A stretch of 7,464 bases of DNA from Gammaproteobacteria bacterium. GTDB lineage: Bacteria > Pseudomonadota > Gammaproteobacteria > Steroidobacterales > GCA-2729495. The position numbers and the translations under genes are program-made. The stretch spans positions 1 to 7,464 of the forward strand of contig JAHDYN010000078.1 in assembly GCA_023383735.1 (NCBI GenBank), read 5' to 3'. The notes under the pieces are model-generated. The model did not search any database. It was not told the DNA's origin and saw nothing but the letters and a program-made list of their open reading frames with translations. Positions 1 to 6,146 of the stretch are shown here, piece after piece. The stretch's first letter is position 1; each line of letters starts with the position of its first letter.

Positions 1-1037
1 GCCTGCACGATGAACTCGATTTCGCGTATGCCGCCCGGACCAAGCTTCAGGTTGGCGCGGTACTCCTTCTTCTGGACTTCGGCGGCGATCATCGCCTTCA
101 TCTCGCGCAGCGAGCTGAACACGCCATAGTCCAGATAGCGGCGGTAGATGAAGGGACGCAATACGTCGCGATAAAGGCTGTCGGCCTCGTCCCAGCGGTT
201 GACGACGCGTGCCTTGATGTAGGCATAGCGCTCCCAGTCCCGGCCATGACGCAGCAGGTAGGCCTCGAGTCCGCCGAGGCTGACCGACAGCGGTCCGGCG
301 CTGCCAAAGGGCCGCAAGCGCGCATCGACGCGATAGACAAAGCCCTCGGCGGTATTGCGGCTCAGCAGGTCGATCAGGCGCTGGGCCAGAAAGCGGAAGA
401 ACTCCTCATTGCTGATCGAGCGCGATCCGTTCGTTTCGCCGCGGCTGGAGTGCACGAATACAAGGTCGATATCCGAGGAGAAATTGAGCTCGTGGCCGCC
501 CAGCTTGCCCATCGCCAGCACGCCAAAGCCGCAGGGCGCACCGTCTTCGGTCTGCGGTGCGCCGTAGCGGGCCTCGAGGGTGGCTTGTGCCCAGGCCAGC
601 GCGACATTGATCGAGGCATCGGCCAGGTTCGACAGGTCACGCAGGGTCTCGGTGACCCCGGCCGTGCCGGCCAGATCGCGCCAGATGATGCGCACCAGCT
701 CGCGATGGCGAAACAGGCGCAGGTGGCGCTGCAGCTGCTCCTCATCCGGATCGGGCGGCAGCGACTCGCGCAGCAGCGCGAGATAAGCGTCGGCGGTGGT
801 CGTCCGCTGCAAACGGCCGGTGCCGAGCAGCTCAGCCAGCATGACCGGATAACGCAGGAGGATGTCGGCCGCATAGGGACTGGCCGCGAGCACCCGCAGG
901 AGTTGCATGCGGAACTGCGGCGTGTCGGGCAGCACGCCCGCAAGTTCGGGGCAGGCCGTCAGCTCCCCGTACGGCGCCACCACAGCCTCGCGCAATGGCG
1001 CGGGGACTGATTCGAATTCAGCGGAATCGGGATTCAT
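1..1037 (-). CDS. glnE: Glutamine synthetase adenylyltransferase/adenylyl-removing enzyme, N-terminal part (runs off left edge)
   Basis: GlnE adds AMP to, and removes it from, glutamine synthetase in the cytoplasm in response to the PII protein and glutamine, so it sets ammonia assimilation. The visible 345 codons cover the N-terminal (adenylyl-removase) nucleotidyltransferase domain. Residues 176-194 read MGKLGGHELNFSSDIDLVF, with the metal-binding pair D189 and D191. YRVDARLRPFG follows at 235-245 with the third acidic residue D238, then GRDWERYAYIKAR at 265-277, and KLGPGGIREIEFIVQ at 331-345 at the cut edge. Spacing and motifs follow Escherichia coli GlnE closely. E. coli GlnE is about 946 residues, so roughly 600 C-terminal residues, including the second transferase domain, lie outside the window. 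The ATG at 1037 is chosen because the N-terminus then matches family length and a weak GAG lies upstream. The frame has no stop and no frameshift. The identification is secure. Confidence 0.96.
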   Translation of the reverse strand, partial: MNPDSAEFESVPAPLREAVVAPYGELTACPELAGVLPDTPQFRMQLLRVLAASPYAADILLRYPVMLAELLGTGRLQRTTTADAYLALLRESLPPDPDEEQLQRHLRLFRHRELVRIIWRDLAGTAGVTETLRDLSNLADASINVALAWAQATLEARYGAPQTEDGAPCGFGVLAMGKLGGHELNFSSDIDLVFVHSSRGETNGSRSISNEEFFRFLAQRLIDLLSRNTAEGFVYRVDARLRPFGSAGPLSVSLGGLEAYLLRHGRDWERYAYIKARVVNRWDEADSLYRDVLRPFIYRRYLDYGVFSSLREMKAMIAAEVQKKEYRANLKLGPGGIREIEFIVQ

Positions 1038-1063
1038 CAATGCGATCTCAGTAGACTTTGCTC

Positions 1064-1801
1064 ATGACCACGTTTGTACTCGTACACGGCAGCTGGCATG
1101 GCCGCTGGTGCTGGCATCGGGTGGTGCCGGAACTCGAAGCGCTGGGCCATCGGGTCCTGGCGCCGGACCTGCCGGGGCACGGCGATGATGCCACGCCGCT
1201 GGCGCAGTGCACGCTCAAAGCCTACGCGGAAAGCATCGCGACCGTGATACCCAAGGCTACGGAGCCGGTGGTACTGGTCGGCCACAGCTTCGCCGGCATC
1301 GTCATCAGCCAGGTTGCAGAGATCATCCCGGAACGCATCAGCCGCCTCGTCTATCTGACAGCCTTCCTGCCCGCCAACGGCCAGTCGCTGTCGCGCCTCG
1401 CCACCGCGGACCGCGACAACCCCGTGGCCGCCAGCTCGATTTTCTCGGCAGACCAGCAGCTCGTCAGCCTGGACCTCGAACGGGTGCGCGAGCTGCTCTA
1501 CGCCGACTGCCCCGAAAGCGATGTCGCGCTCGCCCGGGAGCGGCTGTGCGCCGAACCGATTTCACCCCTGGTGACGCCGGTGGCGATCACCGCCAAACGG
1601 GCCGGCAGCGTCCCGCGCAGTTACATCGAGTGTCTGCACGACATCGCCGTGCCGCTCTGGTTTCAGCGCCAGATGCAGGCCGGCATGCCCTGCGATCCCG
1701 TGCACGCCCTGCTCACGGGCCACTCACCGTTCTTTGCCGCACCGGCAGAACTCGCCCACTTGCTGGCCCTGCAGGGGCGGCTTCAGCCGCGATTCTCTTG
1801 A
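1064..1801 (+). CDS. Alpha/beta hydrolase (esterase-type, methylesterase/hydroxynitrile-lyase-like fold)
   Basis: This is a 245-residue cytoplasmic alpha/beta hydrolase with no signal peptide. Visible elements in order are the oxyanion-loop strand FVLVHGSWHGRWCW (residues 4-17), the APDLPGHG turn (33-40), the nucleophile elbow GHSFAG with Ser75, an acidic residue Asp193 in the YIECLHD segment, and the catalytic His220 in TGHSPFF. The HGxWHGxWCW opening and short lid are typical of the group related to plant methylesterases and hydroxynitrile lyases and to bacterial pyrethroid-hydrolase-like esterases. The substrate cannot be inferred. The ATG at 1064 gives the usual family N-terminus; an in-frame TTG two codons upstream is less likely. 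No good Shine-Dalgarno site is visible. The start is only 26 bp from the divergent glnE start. The last residues, from Gln237, and the stop codon are encoded by a REP inverted repeat, so the C-terminus has probably been rewritten. A diverged remnant of a related gene lies at 4997-5092. Confidence 0.9.
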   Translation: MTTFVLVHGSWHGRWCWHRVVPELEALGHRVLAPDLPGHGDDATPLAQCTLKAYAESIATVIPKATEPVVLVGHSFAGIVISQVAEIIPERISRLVYLTAFLPANGQSLSRLATADRDNPVAASSIFSADQQLVSLDLERVRELLYADCPESDVALARERLCAEPISPLVTPVAITAKRAGSVPRSYIECLHDIAVPLWFQRQMQAGMPCDPVHALLTGHSPFFAAPAELAHLLALQGRLQPRFS

Positions 1802-1836
1802 TCGCCACATGGGATCGCGGCTGAAGCCGCTCCTGC
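1771..1836. repeat. REP-type inverted repeat pair (BIME-like), overlapping the hydrolase 3' end
   Basis: Two 23-base arms (1771-1793 and 1814-1836) are reverse complements with a single mismatch and are separated by 20 bases. Each arm contains the smaller palindrome gcggcttcagccgc, so each can fold into its own hairpin or the two can form one long cruciform. This is the architecture of paired REP elements, which in gammaproteobacteria are spread by RAYT transposases and affect mRNA 3'-end stability. No RAYT gene is in the window. There is no following T-run, so a classical intrinsic terminator is unlikely. The left arm and loop supply the last nine codons and the stop of the hydrolase. Confidence 0.85.
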
Positions 1837-1851
1837 CGCCGCTCCGGCAGG
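1832..1851 (+). other. Alternative hairpin overlapping the right REP arm
   Basis: The bases cctgccg (1832-1838) and cggcagg (1845-1851) form a perfect 7-bp stem with a 6-base loop. It shares bases with the outer end of the right REP arm, so the two structures compete. It lies in the 5' region of the channel gene and the 3' region of the hydrolase. No T-tract follows. Any role in transcript end formation or mRNA stability is inference. Confidence 0.35.
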
Positions 1852-1885
1852 CGGGTGTTATCGTGTAGTACCGATCCAGGACAAT

Positions 1886-1890
1886 GGAGG
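1886..1890 (+). promoter_or_regulatory. Ribosome binding site deciding the channel start
   Basis: GGAGG lies 8 bases before the ATG at 1899, near-ideal Shine-Dalgarno spacing. It overlaps the alternative in-frame ATG at 1884, which has only a weak ccagg upstream. This favours the shorter protein beginning MLKKHLLF. Confidence 0.75.
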
Positions 1891-1898
1891 CGGCACTC

Positions 1899-3188
1899 AT
1901 GCTGAAAAAACACCTGCTGTTCGTACTGCTGTTCGCAGCTGCACCACTCTGTACAACGACCTTGCTGGCTCAGGACTCCATCGCACCCGTGGTCGCGGCG
2001 ACTGCCACGCCGGGATCGGTTGTTGCTGCCGCTCCGCTCGAGGAAGCTAGCCTGTTGCTGACCCCACTGACACGCGATGAGCTTGCACAGGAAGCTGCGG
2101 CGGTACGTGCGCTGGCTCGCGCCAGGACACAGGAGGTCATGGCGGCAAAGATCCTGGCAAGGAAGGCCGGATCCGGAGAAGCAGCGGCCGTACAAGCCGA
2201 TCTGGAGCGGCTCGTCCGGCAACGCCGCGACCTGTTCGAACGCCTGGCACTGGTGCTCGACAACTGGGCCGCCAAAGGCGGTGATGCCGACGCGATCGAG
2301 GAATACCGGCAATACATGGCCGCCGTTACCACGGACGGAATCAAGTCCAGCAGCGTGAAGACCATGACGACACTTGCCCTGAAGTGGCTCGTCTCGCCCG
2401 AAGGCGGCATCAGGCTCGGGTTCATGGCCATCGGCTTTGTTGCCGCATTCCTGATATTGCTGATCATTGCGCGGACTGTGTCGCGACTGGTGAAGCGGGG
2501 ACTGGAGCGCGTAGCCGGCCTGTCCACGCTGTTGAAAAATTTCCTGCAACGCTCGGCATTCATCGCAACGATCGTGCTGGGCCTGCTGGTGGTTCTCAGC
2601 ATGATGGGCGTCGACATGGGCCCGGTATTCGCGATTGTCGGTGGCGCGAGCTTCATCATCGCGTTTGCGATGCAGAGCACCCTGAGCAACTTCGCGGCCG
2701 GCTTGATGATCATGATCTACAAGCCCTTCGATGTCGGCCACTTCGTGACCCTCGCGGGTGTGTCCGGCACGGTGCATGAGGTCAGCCTGGTATCAACCAC
2801 GCTCTACACCCCGGACAACCAGACCATCACCATTCCAAACAGCAACGCATGGGGCAGCATCATCACCAACGTCACGGCCAACGATACCCGGCGCGTGGAC
2901 CTGGTGTTCGGCATCGCCTACACCGACGATGCCGACAAGGCACAGCAGATCATGACGGAAATCGTCACGGCACATCCGCTGGTACTGAAAGAGCCCGCTC
3001 CGGTGATCCGCATGCACGAACTGGCGGATTCCTCGGTCAACTTCGTATGTCGTCCCTGGGCAAAGACCGGCGACTACTGGGCCGTCTACTGGGATCTTAC
3101 GCAGCAGGTCAAGGCGCGCTTTGACCGCGACGGCATCTCGATTCCGTTCCCGCAGCGCGACGTGCACCTGTATGAGCACAAGGCGTAG
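1899..3188 (+). CDS. MscS-family mechanosensitive ion channel with periplasmic N-terminal extension
   Basis: This 429-residue inner-membrane channel probably opens under membrane tension to release solutes during osmotic downshock. Residues 1-25 form a signal peptide (MLKKH then a hydrophobic core, ending near LLAQ). Residues 55-145 are a charged, Ala/Glu/Arg-rich helical region likely to be a periplasmic coiled coil. Membrane helices follow at about 171-192 and 219-237, and the pore helix TM3 at about 242-272 with AMQSTLSNFAAGLMIMIYKPF. The beta domain and alpha/beta cage run from 280 to the end, closing with the MscS C-terminal motif ISIPFPQRDVHLY (413-425). E. coli MscS has 286 residues; the extra length is the N-terminal region. 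By alignment of the Gln in TM3, the gating leucines L105 and L109 of E. coli correspond to Phe252 and Phe256, and the kink Gly113 to Ser260. The start is set by the GGAGG site. The gene follows the REP element and is 50 bp upstream of the symporter. Confidence 0.93.
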   Translation: MLKKHLLFVLLFAAAPLCTTTLLAQDSIAPVVAATATPGSVVAAAPLEEASLLLTPLTRDELAQEAAAVRALARARTQEVMAAKILARKAGSGEAAAVQADLERLVRQRRDLFERLALVLDNWAAKGGDADAIEEYRQYMAAVTTDGIKSSSVKTMTTLALKWLVSPEGGIRLGFMAIGFVAAFLILLIIARTVSRLVKRGLERVAGLSTLLKNFLQRSAFIATIVLGLLVVLSMMGVDMGPVFAIVGGASFIIAFAMQSTLSNFAAGLMIMIYKPFDVGHFVTLAGVSGTVHEVSLVSTTLYTPDNQTITIPNSNAWGSIITNVTANDTRRVDLVFGIAYTDDADKAQQIMTEIVTAHPLVLKEPAPVIRMHELADSSVNFVCRPWAKTGDYWAVYWDLTQQVKARFDRDGISIPFPQRDVHLYEHKA

Positions 3189-3190
3189 CG

Positions 3191-3210
3191 GCAAGAGCGG
3201 CTTCAGGCGG
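3191..3210 (+). repeat. Degenerate single REP-like half-site
   Basis: The 20 bases here match the arm of the REP pair at 1814-1836 (read on the minus strand) at 17 of 20 positions, sharing the run agcggcttcag. Two of the changes break the internal gcggc/gccgc stem, so it would fold poorly. It sits directly after the channel stop codon and before the symporter. It is probably a decayed REP unit, though a short GC-rich match by chance is possible. Confidence 0.45.
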
Positions 3211-3238
3211 ACTGGCAAACAGCACAGGCTGCTGACCG

Positions 3239-4996
3239 GTGCTGGCAGGGCTTGACTGGTTCGTCATCGGCGCATACCTCGTGTTCGCGCTGGTGGTCGG
3301 CCTGGCGACCCGCAAACAGGCCGGGCAAAGCCGGGAGAGCTACTTCCTTGCAGATCGGTCGCTGCCCTGGTGGTGGGCCGGCACATCCATCGCCGCCACC
3401 ACCTTCGCTGCCGACACACCGCTCGCGATCACCGGCATCATCGCGTCACGCGGACTCAGCGGGAACTGGCTGTGGCTCTCGTGGCTGCTGGTGCACGCGG
3501 GCGTGGTGATGTTCTTCGCGCGTCGCTGGTGGCGGAGCGGCGTGGTGACGGACGCCGAGTTCATTGCATTGCGCTACGACGGCCGGGCTGCGGGGTGGTT
3601 ACGCACATTCCGCGCAGCGTTGTACGGCCTCGTCTACAACGTGATCATCCTGGGGTGGGTGCTGCGCGCAATGGGCAAGATCGTGCAGCCACTCTTCCGA
3701 TGGGACGAGTGGGCCCCCGGGCTGGTGGCACTGGTGGGATACGTGGTGCCGGCACAATCGGCGCTCGGCGGTCCGGGCGAGGCGATCACCGTGATCCTGC
3801 TCGTGCTGATCGTGGCCGGCTACTCGGCGCTGGGCGGCATTCGCGGGGTGATTCGTACGGACCTCGTGCAGTTTGCCCTCGGCCTGGTCGGCAGCATCTG
3901 GCTGGCGGTCGTGGCGTGGTCACGCGCCGGCGGAACGACGGGCGTGCAGTCGGCCCTGGCAGCGCAGTACGGCGAGGCCGCGTCGTCGCTCACGTCGCTG
4001 TTTCCGAGCCTGTCGCAGGGCTGGGCATCCACGCTGGGACTCGGCGCATTCGGTTTTGGTGCCTACCTGCTCGTGCAGTCCTACGCGAACGTACCCGCCG
4101 ATGGCGGTGGTTACCTGCAGCAGCGGCTCGGCACCACACGCAACGAGGCGGATGCCCAGAAAGCAGCGGGGCTGTTTTACCTGCTTCAGTACGGCGTGCG
4201 CATCTGGCCGTGGCTCATGGTGGGCTTCGCCGCACTGGCGCTCCTGCCGGCAGGCGGCGAGCAGGCAGTGCTCGGCCAGCGGCTTGGCGCGCTGGTGGCG
4301 TCGGATCGCGAGATGGCCTATCCGGCCCTGATGATCCACCTGCTGCCACCCGGCGTGTTCGGCCTGCTCATCGTGAGCCTGCTTGCCGCATTCATGAGCA
4401 CGATCGATACGCACTTCAACTGGGGTGCATCGTATGTCGTGAGCGATCTGGCTCTGCGCTGGCGTCCCGGCCTCGGCAGGCGGTCACAGCTGCTGATCGC
4501 GCGGGGAGCAGTGGTGTTGTTCGCCATCGCCGCGGTACTCGTCACGTTCCAGATCGAGCGCATCGAGCAGGCGTGGCGGTGGGTGGCTGTGCTGGGTGCG
4601 GCGCTGGGCGTACCCACGATCCTGCGCTGGCTCTGGTGGCGTGTGACCGCGGAGGCGGAGCTGGCAGGAGCGGTGGGCGGGCTCCTCACGGCCGGCGGGC
4701 TCCTGGCCGGCGATGTCGGTTCCTATGAGATGCAACTGGTGATGATTTCGGGGGTGAGTACCGCTGCCATGCTGGCTGCAATCGCAGTCGGGCCACTGCC
4801 GCATCAGGCGGCCATCGAGCGCTTCGTGCGCAAGGTGGATCCGATGGGCGTGTGGCCTGCTGTCGGCACCGGGCGGCCATCGCGTACGGCATCGGATGTG
4901 GTGCGCAGCCTGGCGCGTGCGGCTGCCGGCACCCTCGTGCTGTCAAGTGCAACCGTTGGTCTGCTGTACCTCGGGACGCGCCTGCTGCTGGGATAG
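3239..4996 (+). CDS. Sodium:solute symporter (SSS/PutP superfamily)
   Basis: This 585-residue inner-membrane secondary transporter probably imports a solute with Na+. Hydrophobic segments are spaced along the whole protein, consistent with the 13-14 helices of SSS members. Diagnostic stretches are LADRSLPWWWAGTSIAATTF with following AADTPLA (residues 38-62, first core helix), the family signature YSALGGIRGVIRTDLVQ (195-211), and AAFMSTIDTHFN (383-394). Ser387 and Thr388 sit where PutP has its sodium-contacting Ser-Thr pair. The substrate is not recognisable; the family covers sugars, proline, pantothenate, carboxylates and others. The GTG at 3239 is the first possible start after an in-frame TGA at 3233, with only a weak acagg upstream. 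A 5-bp hairpin (3220-3234) holds that site in its loop. The stop codon (4994-4996) abuts a hydrolase remnant that continues in the same frame. Transcription may be shared with the upstream channel gene. Confidence 0.92.
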   Translation: MLAGLDWFVIGAYLVFALVVGLATRKQAGQSRESYFLADRSLPWWWAGTSIAATTFAADTPLAITGIIASRGLSGNWLWLSWLLVHAGVVMFFARRWWRSGVVTDAEFIALRYDGRAAGWLRTFRAALYGLVYNVIILGWVLRAMGKIVQPLFRWDEWAPGLVALVGYVVPAQSALGGPGEAITVILLVLIVAGYSALGGIRGVIRTDLVQFALGLVGSIWLAVVAWSRAGGTTGVQSALAAQYGEAASSLTSLFPSLSQGWASTLGLGAFGFGAYLLVQSYANVPADGGGYLQQRLGTTRNEADAQKAAGLFYLLQYGVRIWPWLMVGFAALALLPAGGEQAVLGQRLGALVASDREMAYPALMIHLLPPGVFGLLIVSLLAAFMSTIDTHFNWGASYVVSDLALRWRPGLGRRSQLLIARGAVVLFAIAAVLVTFQIERIEQAWRWVAVLGAALGVPTILRWLWWRVTAEAELAGAVGGLLTAGGLLAGDVGSYEMQLVMISGVSTAAMLAAIAVGPLPHQAAIERFVRKVDPMGVWPAVGTGRPSRTASDVVRSLARAAAGTLVLSSATVGLLYLGTRLLLG

Positions 4997-5092
4997 GCTG
5001 GCAAGGTCTGCCATCCCGTGTGCGCGCTGCCCATGGGTCACTCGCCCTTCTTCGCGGAGCTGGTAGGCTTGCCGCTCGTCGCTGCCCGTTGA
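4997..5092 (+). pseudogene. Remnant of an alpha/beta hydrolase C-terminus
   Basis: Directly after the symporter stop, in the same frame, the translation begins AGKVCHPVCALPMGHSPFFA and continues ELVGLPLVAAR to a TGA at 5090-5092. The intact hydrolase at 1064-1801 has AGMPCDPVHALLTGHSPFFA at residues 206-225, which is 14 of 20 residues identical and 45 of 60 bases identical (1679-1738 against 4997-5056). Several differences are synonymous third-position changes (tca/tcg, ccg/ccc, ttt/ttc), as expected of a paralogue that once coded for protein. The catalytic His segment GHSPFF is kept, but the nucleophile elbow and everything else upstream are absent. It cannot be a functional hydrolase. Readthrough of the symporter TAG would add 32 residues, but nothing suggests this happens. 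Confidence 0.75.
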
Positions 5093-5117
5093 AGGGTGGC
5101 TCCCCACTGGTATCGCC

Positions 5118-5753
5118 ATGACGAGAACCCGTCGACACCTGGCCTTGGCAGCCGGTTCAGCCGCGATCTCGGCAGCGGCGATGGCGCTCGCGCCGGCGGG
5201 CCAGGAACTGGACCGGCTGAGCTTTGTCACCGCGTGGCTGTGTCTGCCGCTCCTGGCCGGCACGCTGCTGATCGGGCCACTGCACGTGCGACGCACCGGA
5301 CGTCTGCCGGGCAATCACCTGGTCCGGCGCGACCTAGGCATCTGGTGCGTGATCACCGGCATGGTGCATTTCTTCCTGGCCTTCAAGGTGTCGATGAACC
5401 TCGAGTACATGGCACTCTACGTTCACGGCGCCGACGCATGGCCTGCACCGCCCATCCGTGAACTCATGTACCGCTGGGCAGTACTCGCCAGCCTCGCCAT
5501 CGCCGTACTGTTTGTGCTGCTGCTCGCGTTGTCGAACAACCTTGCCATCCGCCTGCTCGGCAACCGCTGGTGGAAACGCCTGCAACGCGCCAGCTATCCG
5601 GCCTTTGCGCTGACTGCGGTACACACCATCGCCTTCCAGATCCTCGAGGCCCGCACCCTCTGGCTGGTCGCAGCCTTCGTCGCCATCACGGCTGCCGTAC
5701 TCATCGCGCAATATGCGGGGCGGGCGCGGTTGCGCAACTCGCGCGACACATGA
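5118..5753 (+). CDS. Ferric-reductase-like transmembrane haem protein (MsrQ/YedZ-like)
   Basis: This is a 211-residue polytopic membrane protein of the ferric reductase-like transmembrane domain family. Members bind b-type haem and pass electrons across the membrane; MsrQ feeds the periplasmic methionine sulfoxide reductase MsrP. Hydrophobic helices lie near residues 8-25, 35-54, 72-90, 118-138, 158-177 and 180-198. MsrQ-like features are LLIGPLH (50-56), RRDLGIWCVITGMVHFF (70-86) with His84, and LGNRWWKRLQRASY followed by AVHTIAF (147-173) with His169. In MsrQ the segment before that last His normally reads LH; here it is LQ (Gln156), so one conserved His is missing. No msrP is adjacent, so the partner is unknown and a non-Msr role is possible. 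The ATG at 5118 has no strong ribosome binding site. The stop is 6 bp from the convergent toxin gene's stop. Confidence 0.8.
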   Translation: MTRTRRHLALAAGSAAISAAAMALAPAGQELDRLSFVTAWLCLPLLAGTLLIGPLHVRRTGRLPGNHLVRRDLGIWCVITGMVHFFLAFKVSMNLEYMALYVHGADAWPAPPIRELMYRWAVLASLAIAVLFVLLLALSNNLAIRLLGNRWWKRLQRASYPAFALTAVHTIAFQILEARTLWLVAAFVAITAAVLIAQYAGRARLRNSRDT

Positions 5754-5759
5754 CTGCAA

Positions 5760-6146
5760 TCACCGTCGCGCCAGGTGTGCCCGCAGCCAGGCCGCGAACG
5801 CTGCTTCGTCGACGTCGCCGCTGGCGACACCCAGCATCGTCAGGGTCGCTTCGACCTGGGTGGCTGCCAACCGGTAACCATTCAGGGCCAGAAAGACACC
5901 TACCGCCAGAAACGCAACCCGCTTGTTGCCGTCAACAAAGGGATGATTCTTCGCCAAACCGACCCCATAGGCGGCAGCGAGATCGGCCAGGTCCGGGTTG
6001 CCATAGGTTTCCATGTGCCGGGGTCGGGCCAGCGCCGATTCAAGCAGCCCGTCGTCGCGCAGGCCCGGCGCACCGCCGTGCTCAGCGAGACTCTCGTCGT
6101 GCAACAGGCACAGCATGCGCCTGTCGATCCAGCGCCAGCGGGTCAT
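5760..6146 (-). CDS. doc: Death-on-curing (Doc/Fic) family toxin
   Basis: This 128-residue protein has the Fic fold of Doc toxins. The motif NHPFVDGNKRVAFLAV spans residues 67-82, with catalytic His68, acidic Asp72, Asn74, Lys75 and Arg76. The N-terminal GLRDDGLLESALARPRH (28-44) is also typical of the Doc family. Classical Fic AMPylases have GNGR in the loop. NKR is the Doc form, and phage P1 Doc uses it to phosphorylate elongation factor EF-Tu and stop translation. The same activity is inferred here, not shown. The ATG overlaps the antitoxin stop in an ATGA (6143-6146), so the two are translationally coupled and the antitoxin is made first. The gene ends tail-to-tail with the ferric-reductase-like gene, with no terminator between. 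Length and motif are complete, so the toxin looks intact. Confidence 0.92.
   Translation of the reverse strand: MTRWRWIDRRMLCLLHDESLAEHGGAPGLRDDGLLESALARPRHMETYGNPDLADLAAAYGVGLAKNHPFVDGNKRVAFLAVGVFLALNGYRLAATQVEATLTMLGVASGDVDEAAFAAWLRAHLARR

Noticed and set aside
246..1010. A 254-codon open frame on the plus strand opposite glnE
   Set aside because: The minus strand encodes unmistakable GlnE motifs through the same bases, and the plus-strand product has no recognisable motif. It is antisense to a high-GC gene.
1884..1898. Upstream ATG at 1884 as the channel start
   Set aside because: The GGAGG ribosome binding site lies between this ATG and the one at 1899 at ideal spacing for the latter, which also gives a cleaner signal peptide.
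1713..2777. A 354-codon open frame on the minus strand across the hydrolase end and channel gene
   Set aside because: It is low-complexity, rich in His, Gln and Arg, and lies opposite the well-supported MscS reading frame.
3370..4728. A 452-codon plus-strand open frame within the symporter
   Set aside because: It is a +1-type overlap of the symporter frame with a very Arg/Gly-rich product, whereas the symporter frame carries family signatures throughout.
5033..5092. Small 19-codon gene beginning at ATG 5033
   Set aside because: Similarity to the hydrolase continues upstream of this ATG in frame and there is no ribosome binding site, so it is part of the remnant.
5754..5759. Terminator between the convergent ferric-reductase-like and toxin genes
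   Set aside because: Only 6 bases separate the stops, and no hairpin with a T-run is visible nearby.
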